NCBI GenBank assembly: GCA_030562195.1
Contig: JAUJPP010000012.1
Location: 4,402,001-4,466,000, forward strand
DNA from: Nipponacmea schrenckii
Lineage: Eukaryota > Mollusca > Gastropoda > Lottiidae
DNA: 64,000 bases
Direction of reading: 5' to 3'
In this document: piece by piece, positions 20,900 to 33,074 of the stretch
How positions within the stretch are numbered: position 1 is the stretch's first letter
How the letters are laid out: the number at the start of each line of letters is the position of its first letter
Translations under genes and position numbers: made by a program
The notes under the pieces: model-generated
Database searches by the model: none
What the model was told of the DNA's origin: nothing
Seen by the model: the letters and a program-made list of their open reading frames with translations, nothing else

Positions 20900-22940
20900 A
20901 ACATCTAGGAATAATTTATTCAATAGAAAATTATCTAATCAATGTTAATTCATGCAGGTAAATTAAAAATATGACCTTGGATAAAGCCCGACATGATTTA
21001 TACCTTAGTAATAGGACCTATCAATTATAGTTACAATAATCCGAAAATATTACAAATCGGAATACAATAACCATCCAGGAGAATTAGCGAAAGTGCTAAA
21101 ATGATCATTTTGGACAGCATAGCCGGAAGATGTAAGAACCAAGATTATAGTTGTGTCTCAAATTTAGTTTAAATAATAATAATTTAGTCTTTTTAAAACT
21201 ATTAACTCATACATTTATCTGTACCATATTTCAGTATTTACATTCGGACCAAGGACTACATACGGTAGCGAAAATAGCCTTTTTCTATTTTTGATGCTTA
21301 TAATCTTGATGTACCTTCATCTGGCGTCTTATAGCTATTGTTACAATTATCAGCAAGTGTAAGATAAAATATATCTTTATGTCTTTCCTGGTCTCCAAAG
21401 AAATATTTAACTGGCCGTATTTAATGTGGTGCTACCAGTTTATTTTCTTAATCAATATACCATATTCTTACTCCTTTTCGATTAGGTATACCATCTTAAA
21501 TATATTTTCATGTGATTTAGTAAAAAACGATTTTCAAAACCCAATGCAGTGTGATATTACTTTAGTAAAATAATCTTGTCGTTAATTTTTAAAATATTTC
21601 TTCCAGGTGGATCAAAATAAATACATAGTAATAATATTATGATAATATCAATATTTTATAATTACGTGCATCATTTATGATAAGACTGTCTCTTGAACAT
21701 TAATATTAAACAATAAAAAATACATACAAAATTGAGAAAAGTTTCTCAGTGACGATAGCATAGCTAAACGAATTCGTTAATACCTAGGGCAGCCATATTT
21801 TTTACTGTTGACTTTTAGCAACCCGCAAAGTATTTCTATTTGAGCTTACACTGGGAGGGGAATGCGAATTCTACAGGATCGTATTTAAGTGGGGAGGGGC
21901 GAAGGGGAAAACTCTTTATTGGATTAATGTAGATGGTCGCGAAGGAAGAGCTTGCGATGCCTTCGACTGAGGTTGTTGCCACTCGTAGGCAGATGAGTCT
22001 GTCGAACACAGAACTCGCACAGCGTGTCTCTCTATTCTTACTATAAACACACCCACCTAGTACTAGACCGCACATGCTTTGGCAAAGAAGACGATTGGGC
22101 CTCATTACCTACGAAGGGCTAGTTTCTTGGGAGTCACCAACCCATCTCTTATTCAATATAATAAACAGTAAAAGTACTTTCTGATTCACAAATGATGGTT
22201 ATTGATTTTCCTTTTTGGCTGATATATTGTTAGAATTCAATTGTTCCGCAACTTGAACAGTTTTATGAATATTTTCCATTAAATGCTTCATAGTCATAAA
22301 ATAGATTTATGTCAACAGGAATTCTCTAGTTAATAGTTTTATTGACTGGTACCTATAGCAGACACCTCATAAGAAAAAAAAACTGGCATTCGAGGGAGCT
22401 CTTTGTTATTTTTAAATCTTTGTAAGTTTTGCCTTTCAATCAATCGTGTCTTTCAGGTAGGCTCGATGTTGACATGCTAGTGGTAGTAAGAAATGATCAA
22501 TGTCTACTGACACGGCAAACGACTGACCAATACATGCAGATATAATCGGGTGGCATTAAGAGATTTCGTTGGCATAAACCACTCATTGGTAGGATTGTTA
22601 TGGATCTTAGAGCATTCAAATGTCTTTTACAAAAATCAGGTTTGACAAACAGATAGTCATATTGTTTCATGTTTCAGATAAACTATTTTGACTAAATTGC
22701 CAAGAATATGTATAGTGTATGATTATTTAATTTATTCTCTGCTTCTGAAATATTATCCTCCCGATTCAGAATGACACAACTTAGTCAATCTTTTCAATTA
22801 CGATGACATCCTCCTTCTTGCTTCACGTTCAACTCGTGTGACATTAAGGTTGGCTTTCTCCAGTGTCAGAAAAAAAAATAGTCCACGTTCTAAGATTGAA
22901 TGGTGAATGGAGGGGGGGGGGTAACTAATTTGTAACAAGC
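20900..22940. other. intergenic stretch upstream of the FTP-PAN gene
   Basis: No gene supported. 21836-22105 is noticeably richer in GC than its surroundings and open on the minus strand for 89 codons, but it shows no domain or exon signals. A poly-G run lies near 22910-22921. Confidence 0.45.
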
Positions 22941-22944
22941 AATC

Positions 22945-23395
22945 TGGACTCGGTCCATCAACTTATTTCCAATCTGTTCCATGATAAATCACGAAATTCA
23001 ACCTCCCATATCTATTTCCAGAAATCTCGTTGAAAACTTTCAAATATGTTATATGAAAGCCTAGCCAATACTTGGTTTCTCTACAAAAATTCATTACAGC
23101 ATAACCATGAACATTTTGAGATCAAAAATGAAAGTAAACCACTACATTTTATCAACACCCGCTTGACTGTCACTGCACACAAAACCACTATTTTTAGAAA
23201 TAACCTTCCGCCAATTAAATTCCTCATTATCCCAGAAATTCCGAAAGAAAATGCAATTTCAGACATCAAATTCCAAATCAGTCACAAATGGGCATGCAAA
23301 AACCCCCAAAAAGGGAGAAAGAGAATTTCTAAAAATAGAACGGACTATATTCGTATACAATTTGTAGCATACATTTTTTTTACTGAACTGAATCC
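22945..23395 (-). mobile_element. non-autonomous element with GGACT..AGTCC ends (copy 1)
   Basis: This 450-bp segment is the inverted copy of 31060-31504, matching over almost its whole length (for example AAATCTCGTTGAAAACTTTC and TTTATCAACACCCGCTTGAC). Ends carry the short palindrome GGACTnnGTCC. The 127-codon open frame on the + strand is matched in the other copy only by stop-broken sequence, so it is not a gene. Confidence 0.7.
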
Positions 23396-24330
23396 ATCTG
23401 ATAGATTGTCATTGTCTAATATAACTTAAAAACGTTCTGATTGGTTGAGATCTTCCATTGAATCTTTGTTGGAACTGAATTAAAGATAACAAAATATTAA
23501 AGTTGGGTTGCCTCATATATTAGAGCCAAAGTAGGCTTACTAATTGATTAATTGGGGTTTCTAATGAATAATCCATGTATTCCCAAGTTCAAAAGACCTA
23601 TTTGGACGTAGAAATGCTTGTGAAATACATTTGACTCTGTTCTGCTTTGAAACGCTGGATTTAGACTCTCATGTTTGTTCACGTGACCAAATGACGTCAT
23701 ATGAATGAAGGTGTATAAGAATTGATTTTGTATTTTATTATCAGTGAGTTAAAACTTATTTAAATTAATTCATAATGTTTTTACAAAGTGATATTTAAGC
23801 AATTTATTGCCTTTTACTAGATATAAAAAATGGAATACCAAAATGCCATTGTTGTTGTGGAAATATTATATATACCGAAATGACAGACTGGATGATCAAA
23901 AAAAAGGATCAACGACATTTGAGACTTGACGTACATTCCTATGTTAGTACCCTACCGTGGGTATTCCGGTAATAATTAGCCTAATTACGAGTTAATTAAG
24001 GACTTGTGGGACCATCTGGTATTTTTCCCAGTCATTAGAACACCTCTACTTTCTATTGATATAAGTATTACTGGTCCAATAATGGCATATATATATATGA
24101 AACTAAGGCAAACCATCTTTAACATCCTTTCTTTTCTCGCCAGCTTGTCCTAATTTCCCTGGACACTGGACTGTAGTCTACATAGATGCCCAGATTTACA
24201 CTATTTAGAAGCAATATAATTGCAGTGATACGAGCACAATCGTAGCACAATCTGGAGATTACTTTTTCTCAACTGGGATCGCTTTCTATATTTTGTAATA
24301 AACTAAAAAATAACGTTCCCACTTTAAAGG
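23396..24330. other. non-coding stretch
   Basis: AT-rich, with a short (AT)n run near 24090. No gene, RNA or repeat unit recognised. Confidence 0.4.
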
Positions 24331-25290
24331 GGAAATGCACGTTAGATACATGTCCCCGCTTATATTTGTTTTCAAATTTACTATAAAAAGGGAAATTGAA
24401 ATATGCATCCACACTTTCCAAATTTTAAAAAGCCACCCAAAAAAAATAAATTTATAATTTTAATAAAATGAAAAATTCAGCACGAAAAATTTTTATTCCC
24501 GTTTGAAATAAAATTGGTAAATTCCCAAAAGCAAACATATTGTAATTTAAATAGGGGTCAAGGAAGGTATTAACCCACCCCCATTAGGGGTTATTCCATT
24601 TATATTTACACGAATTTAAAAAATCCGGCTTATGGATTTTGTTTCAAACGTTTTATGGAAATTAAAAATACTTTTTTTGGGGGGATTTAGACCCATTCAT
24701 AATGATTTTGAGTATAGGTAAGTCCACAGATAAATATTACAGTTGGTAGTCCAAAGTTTTTATAAACCCCCTTATGAATTTTTGTTTTTCTAAGCCTTTT
24801 ATCAATATTTAAGAAATGCCCCTTTTGTTTTATTCTGTTCCACATTTTTCTCTTTTCAATATAGCTATAAAAAATTCTTTCCATTGGAGAATTCTCTGAA
24901 ATTTCCATAAAAATTTTTTTTGGTATACATAGATTCGGACCCGGGGGGCAATAAAAGGTTTGCCCAATTTAAATTCAAAAATTAAAAATGAAAGATTCAC
25001 GACACAACAACAAACAGCAAAAGGGGGTTTAATTATAATAATTGAATTAAGACCAAATTTTGAACCAAAAGACAAACACAGATACATCAAACCTTTCTCG
25101 TTGGAAAGATTTAAAAGACACTATTGTACCCCAATAAGTTTAGTTAACAATTTAATAGATCACAGAAATCAAATCTCTGAAATCCGAAAATTTCTTTCAT
25201 CTTTGTTTCACAACCTTTAGCCCAAAAAATTTTCAATAAAATGACCAATTTTTTAGATTTTTAACAAATGGGGAAGGACCTATGTCCAGA
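24331..25290. other. homopolymer-rich degraded copy of a duplicated segment
   Basis: 24690-25290 aligns with 25300-25960 (shared: ACAACAACAAACAGCAAAAG, TTCTTTCCATT, CAGTTGGTAGCCAA) but has many lengthened or shortened runs of A, T, C and G. 24331-24690 has the same texture. This looks more like low-quality sequence or a poorly resolved repeat than real divergence. Confidence 0.6.
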
Positions 25291-25299
25291 CCCAGTTCA

Positions 25300-25960
25300 T
25301 AAAATTTTCCGAGTATGATTGATTTGTAAGCTTCAGCAGATAAATCATTAGCAGTTGGTAGCCAAGGTCGATAAATGCCCTCCATTTCACTGAATTTTTG
25401 TCTTCATAGCATTTTTCAATATATATAACCTGTATAATGCATTAACATCTGAATATCGAGTGGTTCCAATTCTGTGACTCTTTTAACAAATATATCTATA
25501 AGAAAATTTCTTTCCATTATAGAATTCTTCTTCTTACAATATCAAAAAATGCATCAAATATTTTGTCGTATACATCAGCTTCTGGACCTGAAGAGAGTGA
25601 CAATAAATTAGGCATTTGCCCAATCCTTCAACAACAAAAAATTGAACACCACATAGAAAGATTCAGACACAACAACAAACAGCAAAAGTGGTTGATAAGT
25701 TGATAAGTAATTCGCATTAATGACACAAAATTGAACCACATATCAAACTATTCAGATTCCCAACCCACCTGGATGTACTCGTTGTTGACAAAAAAAAAGA
25801 CACTGATTGTACCAAAAAGTATGATGTTGCACTTTAATAGCCACAGAGTCTTATCTCTGATGTGTCTTAAAATACTTTCATCATTTGCTGTTGCAGCTTC
25901 CTTTAGCCACCCAAAAAAATTATCGTAATAAATATGAGCCAATTGTTGTTATGTTTATAA
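25300..25960. repeat. second copy of duplicated segment, cleaner sequence
   Basis: Direct repeat of 24690-25290 without the inflated homopolymers. A 64-codon frame on the minus strand (25748-25942) has no recognisable domain and I leave it uncalled. Confidence 0.6.
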
Positions 25961-26394
25961 CAAAATGAAAGAAAATGCTCACATCATTCCTTTCATTCTT
26001 GAAAGTATCATCCCTTGAAATCCCCGTATAATGATGTATTATAGACCTAACATAATACAGGTAAAAAAGCAATTACAAGAAAATGTAGGGCAATAGAATA
26101 AATACAAACCTGCAACAAATGTCTCTGCTTTTACTTAATTTAGCTAAGACACAACTAGGCGGTATACTGCTTTGCTTATCAAATTGTTATCAACTTGTTT
26201 TGTAGAAATATGAGTGTGAATGGTTATGCTTATCTCAGGCTTACTTTTTTATGCTGAGGGAACAGACTGTTCAGATCTTAAAGAGCCCTTTCTAACAGTA
26301 TACCACAGATGGGAATAGATGAGAGTAAATCTTTAATCCCTGTGATTGAGGGTAACATACTTTACAATACATCACTTTTGGCAAGGATGGCCTG

Positions 26395-26660
26395 TTCCGC
26401 CCCGATTTGTCATTTCGTCCCAATGTGTCATTTTCCTTAGTTGTCCCAATTTGTCACTAAATGTTGTTCCTTTGTGTCGCAAAATTCCAATTTGTCACTA
26501 AAAAATCGTCACGATTCCAATTTGTCACTAGGTATCGTCCGAATTGTCGCAAAATGACAATATGTCACTAGAAATTGTCCCATTGTGTCGCAAAAACCCA
26601 TTGTGTCGCTTAAATATGTCACTAGAAATTGTCCCAATTTGTCACTGGAAATCGTCCGAG
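26395..26660 (+). repeat. degenerate word repeat, TTGTCACTAGAAATTGTCCCAA type
   Basis: Phrases TTGTCACTA, GTGTCGCAAAA and ATTGTCCCAATT recur every 20-40 bases with changing spacing and substitutions. It does not form a strict tandem array. Confidence 0.75.
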
Positions 26661-26788
26661 TGTTCTGAAAGCCAGTCCAATTGAAGATAACCGACCTTGC
26701 AAGGATTTTCTCTCCAGCAACATCCGAGAGTTTCCATTTGCACCAGATGCATGACGAACACTATACTTGAAACACCTAGACTGAGACT

Positions 26789-27200
26789 CAACTCCACCCA
26801 CGGCTACCACATCCAGCACTACAACCAACATCAAAGACGACTGGATAATACCCGAAATCGTAAAACCAACACTTTTTGTCGGCTCATACAATATGTCCAG
26901 AATAACTGACCCATCCTATGAATTCCATTTCTTCCCAGGTGCAAAGATCCACCACATGACGAGCATCATCAAGAGTTATAACGACATAACCAAACCATCA
27001 ACCATTATTTTCCCTGTTGTTTCTTATATGAAAAATATGGGAGGTATTAACACTCTGTCTTGTCATATGCTTGCAAAACAACTCTTGCATTGGTGTATTG
27101 AAAATAATGTTTCGTCATTTATAGACTTCAATGAACATTTGTTTATTAATATCAACATTTGTACTCCCAAATGGACATTTGTACCGCGAAATCAGTAACT
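26789..27200 (+). pseudogene. fragment of retroelement SGNH-hydrolase-like ORF
   Basis: The frame reads a Thr-rich linker (STPPTATTSSTTTNIKDDW), then PTLFVGSYNMSRITDPSYEF, FHFFPGAKIHHMTSIIKSYN and DITKPSTIIFP. The layout resembles the SGNH/GDSL-like domain found in ORF1 proteins of some invertebrate retroelements, with GSYN where GDSN is expected. The C-terminal part is disordered by indels and ends at 27198. Identification is by pattern memory only. Confidence 0.45.
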
Positions 27201-27209
27201 TGTCGGATT

Positions 27210-27345
27210 TAACAAAATTTGAAAAACATATCTTGAAATACAAATCGGGAAAAACAAATCTCCAAAAACATTTCTTCAAATGCAAGTTAAGAAAATTAAT
27301 ATACCATCATTATGAGGTCAGGCGGCGCTGTATGTCGAAAGTAGA
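27210..27345 (+). repeat. left arm of a 135-bp inverted repeat
   Basis: AATACAAATCGGGAAAAACA, AATCTCCAAAAACATTTCTT and TACCATCATTATGA on this strand are matched in reverse complement at 29880-30015 at roughly nine bases in ten. The pair encloses 2.5 kb with two pearl/HINE-like segments. Confidence 0.8.
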
Positions 27346-28276
27346 AAACGCCTAAGTGATAATTGTGTCGAGTTAATCATCTAGTTATTTCTAATATTGA
27401 AATAATAATTAGCCTAATCCGTTTCAAATTCATCAATCAATATTTATGCGAATATTGAGAAATACTTGGGTATTCAGTTTATTTTCATTAAAATTGAGCG
27501 ATTTGGGTACGAAGCGGCCAATAGGGCAAGAGCTATTTACCACTCGTGGCAAATAGCCAAATGGTGTTCAAATGGCCATAAAATAAAATAACATAAAATG
27601 AGTATCTTTTAATACAAACAGTCTCGGTCATGCAATTTGATGATAATAACTGTTAAACCCATATAAATATTCCAGTAAATGCTGGTTGAAACTAAATATT
27701 AATAAACTATAAAATGAAAGTAGGATTTCGAAGGTCAGGGTCAGTTTAGATCTCAAGGACGCAATGTGATGTTTATATATCATGTCGAATTGATCGGGCC
27801 TTATGAATTTAGAATGCCTTAATAATTTTTTGTCTGTGAATTAAATAACTCTACTGCTCCCGTTAAGAGGCCCTGTGAATGAACATCACCAAAAAGTGTT
27901 GCTAGATCCGACTACAAAGGAGCAAACAAGTGCACACAATATACTAGAATGCAAATCTTTAACGATTAGCGGAAGCGGTTCATAACTTCCAACAAAACTT
28001 CAATGCTCGAAGTTTATAAGAATGGTACGGGTAAGAGGATCTTAACATCTGAAAGATTGGAAATTACTAAATTTTGTTATATAAATAGATGTGAAAAGAT
28101 TAACAAAACTGTCACGAGGTTGTAAACCGTCATTGCATTTTGGAGAAGTGGTGAGATGTAAGTCTAACAGGGTGTATTCATGTTCCGTTCCGCAAAATAC
28201 AGATGTAAATACCCTCTGTATTTCTCCTTACAATTCCCATACGACCAACATTTCAAAATGCACAAAATCAGTCCTT
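27346..28276. other. non-coding stretch
   Basis: No gene supported. TTTACCACTCGTGGCAAATA near 27537 is repeated as ATTACCACTCGTGGCAAATA near 29850, extending the relation between the two flanks. Confidence 0.45.
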
Positions 28277-29372
28277 TTTTATACGCCCACGTGAAAATGT
28301 GGCCGTATATTGCCATCACCCCTGTCCGTCCGTCGGTCTGTCGGTCCGTCGGTCCGCCCGTCCGTCCGTCCGTCAACAATTACTTGTGTACGCGATACAG
28401 GCCAGAGTTCTTATCCGATTTGAATGAAACTTGGTATGTGCATTCATTTTGATAATATCTCGGACAAGTTCGAAAATGGCACTATTCCATATGTCGGTTT
28501 ATGAGTTATTGTACTTGATTGAATGATTAAACGTTCAAATTTACTTGTGTACGCAATAGAAGCTATAGTTTTCATCTGATATGAATGAAACTTGGTATGT
28601 GTATTCATCTTGATAATATCTCGGACAAGTTCGAAAATGGCACGATTCCAGATGTCGGTTTATGAGTTATGACCCTTGATTAAATGAAAAAACGTTAAAA
28701 TTTACTTGTGTACGCAATAGAAGCTGTAGTTTTTATCCAATTTGAATGAAACTTGGTATTTGTATTCATCTTGATAATATCTCGGACAAGTTCGAAAATG
28801 GCAGGATTCCAGATGTTGGTTTATGAGTTATGGCCCTTGATTAGATGGAAAAATGTTAAAATTTACTTGTGTACGCAATAGAAGCTGTAGTTTTCGTCCG
28901 ATTTGAATGAAACTTGGTATGTGTATTCATCTTGATAATATCTCGGACAAGTTCGAAAATGGCACGATTCCAGATGTCGGTTTATGAGTTATGGCCCTTG
29001 ACTAAATGAAAAAACATTAAAATGTACTTGTGTATGCAATAGAAGCTATAGTTTTCATCCGATATGAATGAAACTTGGTATGTGTATTCATCTTGATAAT
29101 ATCTCGCCAGATGTCTGTTTATGAGTTATGGCCCTTCATTAAATGAATAAACGTTAAAATTTACTTGTGTACGTAATATAAGCTGTAGTTTTTATCCGAT
29201 TGGAATGAAACTTGGTATGTGTATTCATCCTAATAACATCTCGGACAAGTTAAAAAATGGTGCAAATCCAGATGTCGGTTTATAAGTTATTGCCCTTTAT
29301 TAAATGAAAAAACATGGAATATTCTGTTTGCTGAAGTGGGCGTATGTTACCTTGCCTGGCAAGCTATCTTTA
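28277..29372 (+). mobile_element. pearl/HINE-like element with 161-bp core repeats
   Basis: The head TTATACGCCCACGTGAAAAT, GTGGCCGTATATTGCC forms a hairpin and is followed by GTCCGTCCGTC-type repeats. Then come about six direct repeats starting TACTTGTGTACGC at 28381, 28542, 28703, 28864, 29025 and 29162 (161 bp, the last step 137). The tail is GTGGGCGTATGTTACCTTGC with hairpin CTTGCCTGGCAAG and GCTATCTTTA. The core repeat length and terminal hairpin recall bivalve pearl elements and other Helentron-associated elements; that family link is inference. No coding capacity. Confidence 0.8.
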
Positions 29373-29514
29373 TATCTTTCTATGGAAAGAGGAGAACTCT
29401 CGCAGATGTTCCATGAGAGTCATAGAATTGGCTAATAATACTTATTTCAGCGTAGAGGAGAATTACTGGATGAAAAATTGTCGAATTCGAACTTTATCAA
29501 TTCTAATGCTCACA

Positions 29515-29785
29515 CAAAGTTTCATTCAAATCCATTGAAAATTGTAGCTTCTATTGTGTCTACATCGAATACAGAGACAGGAGCAATAACTCAAAAACCG
29601 TTCATCGAAAAATAGGCAAAATCGAACTTGACTGCCGTCTTATCAATTCCAATTCTCATACCAAGTTTCATTAAGATCCATATAAAATTGTAGCTTCTAT
29701 AGTGTCTACAACAAATGTTGACGGGCCGACGGACGGACAGGGGCGACGACAATATACGTCCACATAAAAAGTCGTTTTTAAAAAA
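29515..29785 (-). mobile_element. pearl/HINE-like element, truncated, reverse orientation
   Basis: The minus strand starts TTTTTATGTGGACGTATATT, then GTCGCCCCTGTCCGTCCGTC, followed by two core-like units (AATGAAACTTGGTATGAGAA). The tail is missing. Confidence 0.7.
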
Positions 29786-29879
29786 CACGTGGTATAAAAA
29801 AACGTGCCACTTATTACTTACAATGAAGCCCATAGCGACCTTGCTAAAATTACCACGAGTGGCAAATAGACAGTCCCAA

Positions 29880-30015
29880 ATATACAGCGCCTCCTGACGT
29901 CATAATGATGGTATGCTAACTTTCTGAACTTGCATTTGAAGAAATGTTTTTGGAGATTTGTTATTCCCGATTTGTATTTCAAGATTTGAAAAATCAAACA
30001 TATTTCAAAATAGCG
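29880..30015 (-). repeat. right arm of a 135-bp inverted repeat
   Basis: Reverse complement of 27210-27345 with about one mismatch in ten; see the left arm. Confidence 0.8.
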
Positions 30016-30040
30016 TACATGATTATGAATTTAGATAGTC

Positions 30041-31010
30041 ATGGTCTTCCATAAAACTGAATGGATGTTAAATTCAGATATTTTCTCTTATTTATTTGCT
30101 ACAAGGCTTAACTGTCAGATCAAAAAATGTTGCTCTTGGGAACCAGATCCAGAAACATCTTATATAAAGGCATTTACTTTGTCATGGCATGATTTGTGTT
30201 GTTATTTGAATCCACTTTTTAGCCTATTGAATCGATGTGTTCAGAAGATTCGTCAAGACAAGGCGAAGCGTATAATTGTAGCACCGAGTCGGCCAAGCCA
30301 ACCATGGTTCACGAGGTTACTGGAGTTAATAGAAGATGTTCCAGTAGTTCTTCCAGCTTAAAAAGACCTTATTGTGCAGGTATCAAGAGGAAAATCCTCC
30401 ATCCTCTAAATCTTATGACATGTTGCGTTTCTGGAGTCAACTCGAAAAACGAGGACGTTCTCAAAAAGCAACAACTGTCTTCATGGCATCTTGGAAGTCG
30501 AAAACCCAGAAACAATATTAAGGTTCCAGTTCTGTCGTCAAGAACATGATGATCCACATTGCTCATCTATAAAAACTGTCATTAACTTTTCGGCGTTTTT
30601 GTTTTCTGCAGGCCGTGGTTATAGTGCCATCAACACAGCTAGAGGGGCCTCTCATCACTAGGGACTGATTTGATATTTGATGGGTTTTCTAATAGGGCGA
30701 CGTCCTTTGGTTAAAAGGTTTTAAAATGTGTGTTTAATCTGAGGCCTACTCAAGCACATTATACCTGTACTTGGGAAGTGGCACCTGTTTTAAAATATTT
30801 ACAAACGTAATGACCTGTTGCAGAAACTTTCGTTAAAATTTTAACATTGAAATTAGTGATGTTGATCGCTTTAATTTGTGCTGCAAGAGTACAATTTCTT
30901 TATTGTTTGAAATTGTGTAATATGTTGAAGAAGAGATCTTCATCTGTGTTCTTGATTACTGATGTGTTAGAAATAAGTGCCCGGATTTGTTTTGATCTCA
31001 ACCAGAAATA
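30041..31010 (+). mobile_element. DIRS relic: RNase H tail and tyrosine recombinase
   Basis: The + strand encodes a decayed DIRS piece, a different lineage from the 2-10 kb element. It reads KTEWMLNSDIF, LFATRLNCQIKKCCSWEPDP, KAFTLSWHD and CVQKIRQDKAKRIIVAPSRP, then SQPWFTRLLELIEDVPVVLP. After frameshifts come recombinase pieces: GRGYSAINTARGA near 30610, NLRPTQAH near 30740, and ICAARVQFLYCLKLCN near 30880. Stops and shifts are frequent, and the H-x-x-R and Tyr region is absent. Confidence 0.78.
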
Positions 31011-31059
31011 AAGTCTTAAAAAGACAATTTTTTAGGTCTAATTGCACGGATTAATTACA

Positions 31060-31504
31060 TGGACTCAGTCCAGTAAAACATTTTATGCTAACGAATTTAG
31101 TCCGTTCTATTTTTAGAAATCCTCTTTCTCCCTTCCTTTGGGGGTTTTTGCATGTCCATTTTTGATTAATTTTTGGTCTAGATTTGAAATTTGATGTCTC
31201 AAATTGCATTTTCTTTCAGAATTTCCGAGATAATGAGCAATTTAATTGGCGGAAGGTTATTCCTAAAAATAGTGGTTTTGTGTGCAGTGACAGTAAAGCG
31301 GATGTTGATAAAATGTAGTGGTTTACTTTCATTTTGTTTAGTTCAAAACTATATTGAATTTTTGTACAGAAACCAAGTATTGGCCTGGCTTTCATGTGAC
31401 ATATAAGAAAGTTTTCAACGAGATTCCTGGAAAAAGTTCTAGAAGGTTGAATTTTGTGATTTAACATGGAAATAGATGGCAAATGAATTGGTGGACTGAG
31501 TCCA
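31060..31504 (+). mobile_element. non-autonomous element with GGACT..AGTCC ends (copy 2)
   Basis: Ends TGGACTCAGTCCAGTAAAAC and GGTGGACTGAGTCCAC are inverted relative to one another and individually palindromic. The body is the reverse complement of 22945-23395. At 445 bp with no coding capacity it resembles a MITE; no clear target duplication was found. Confidence 0.7.
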
Positions 31505-31916
31505 CATTAGCAACCATTAGAGTAATCTCCCTTCACAAAATTTGCAACATGGCTACTGATTGGTTATTTAAGCTAGAAGACTTTTCATTGGCTAAGTCAA
31601 GTGTGGCTGCTTCTTGCCAGTCACATCTCCTTTAGCCTTAGCCAGGTGGGTTAATAAACAATCTGTCTTCTCCAATTTCAACCTCTTTTTTCTTTATGTT
31701 CAAATGGTTTCAGCCCTTGAAAAGTAAGGGCATACTGTTGCCATTGTGGGGCATAGCATAAATAAACATTTACAACTTTTTGTTTCAACAAAAATCAGTA
31801 AAAATTTAGGTTTTTCACCAGACAATGTTTCCTAGCATGGCTTCAACGGTGCAACAGTCGACAAAATACAAAAAGAGGTTCAAACCATTTAAAGTAATAA
31901 CCCCAAATCTATAGTT

Positions 31917-32938
31917 TTGCAAATAGGGGCCAACGATTTATCTCCATCTACCTCAAATATTCAGGGGAATATTACATCACAAACTGATGAGCCTATTGTT
32001 GAACCAATACCAATTCCATGTGGCAGTGGTTCTACTTCTGGTTCTTGTATTACAATAGAGTACAATGAAATGCGAAACACAATCAAAAGAGCATACAAAG
32101 AGGATGTATCATCTGCAAGAAGAGAAGTATCCGATCCTACAAATACTTGTACTTTAAACCAGCAACAAAGATCAGACAATGCTGTTTCAAATAACAATGA
32201 TATAATTGTTGAAAATTCGGTTGTAACGTCCCCTGGATTCTCTATATCAACACAATGCAGTGATTATTTAAAGCAAAGGATTTGGGACAATCAGTATATT
32301 GATATGACTTTCATATTAGAAGGTGATTCGCAAGATTGTTATGATCTCAAATTAAATGAAAGGAATGGCTCGGCTGCTCTTGAATGGGTTCAAAGAAATC
32401 AACCTAAATCTTTATCGTTTGATAAATGGGTTTCAGCCTTTAATGTTTATATTGTTATACGCTGTCAAAAGGATCCATTTGAGTTGGAGGACTTGCTAAA
32501 CTATGAATCTTTTATTAGGAAATTGTTCGACAGACCTGCTGATTGGCAATTTTATGGCTTTTGAAGGCCAACAATCCCAAACTTAAATTTAATCAAATCG
32601 AATGGGAACTTTCGTCAGATGCCTCGACATTTAGGGTACCTCCAAACTTGTCACAAACAACCTTTAAGATTAAAATTCAAACATGTAATAAATTCAATTC
32701 TGGCAAGTCTCTCAAATGTTACAAATACTTTCATATTTTTCGAACATGTAATGGTCCACATTCTATGATTCATTACAACTCGAAAAATTCAGGGTCAGGG
32801 ATGACCAAGAATAATTTTCGCAACTACAAGCCCAATAAGCAAAATTCAAGACAAAGTGACAGAAGTACCCCAAATACAACAGGCTCTTCCAACTCTGAGG
32901 GATCTTTCCAGTCAAATAGTTTCACCAGTAAATCCTGA
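31917..32938 (+). pseudogene. Ngaro-like gag, frameshifted
   Basis: The first 216 codons have a Ser/Thr-rich start and then STQCSDYLKQRIWDNQYIDM, QPKSLSFDKWVSAFNVYIVI and DLLNYESFIRKLFDRPADWQ, the usual gag core of this element group. The frame then shifts at about 32545 to a part with a zinc-knuckle-like run (CNKFNSGKSLKCYKYFHIFR then TCNGPHSMIH) and a polar tail. A single shift separates the two parts. Confidence 0.75.
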
Positions 32939-33074
32939 AATTTTAGGGGTATGGTGAGCCAAAGAAATTGTACCTTTATGAAGGATTTAAGTTTGGTTTT
33001 CGTATTGCGTTTGCTGGTACAAGCAATCCACACACAGATCATAATCTTATTTCAGCAGCTGAGCAAACTGATGT

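Noticed and set aside
21836..22105. 89-codon minus frame in a GC-richer patch
   Set aside because: No recognisable domain, no start context or splice support; possibly an unidentified repeat.
23046..23429. 127-codon + strand frame
   Set aside because: It lies within the non-autonomous element; the other copy (31060-31504) does not keep the frame.
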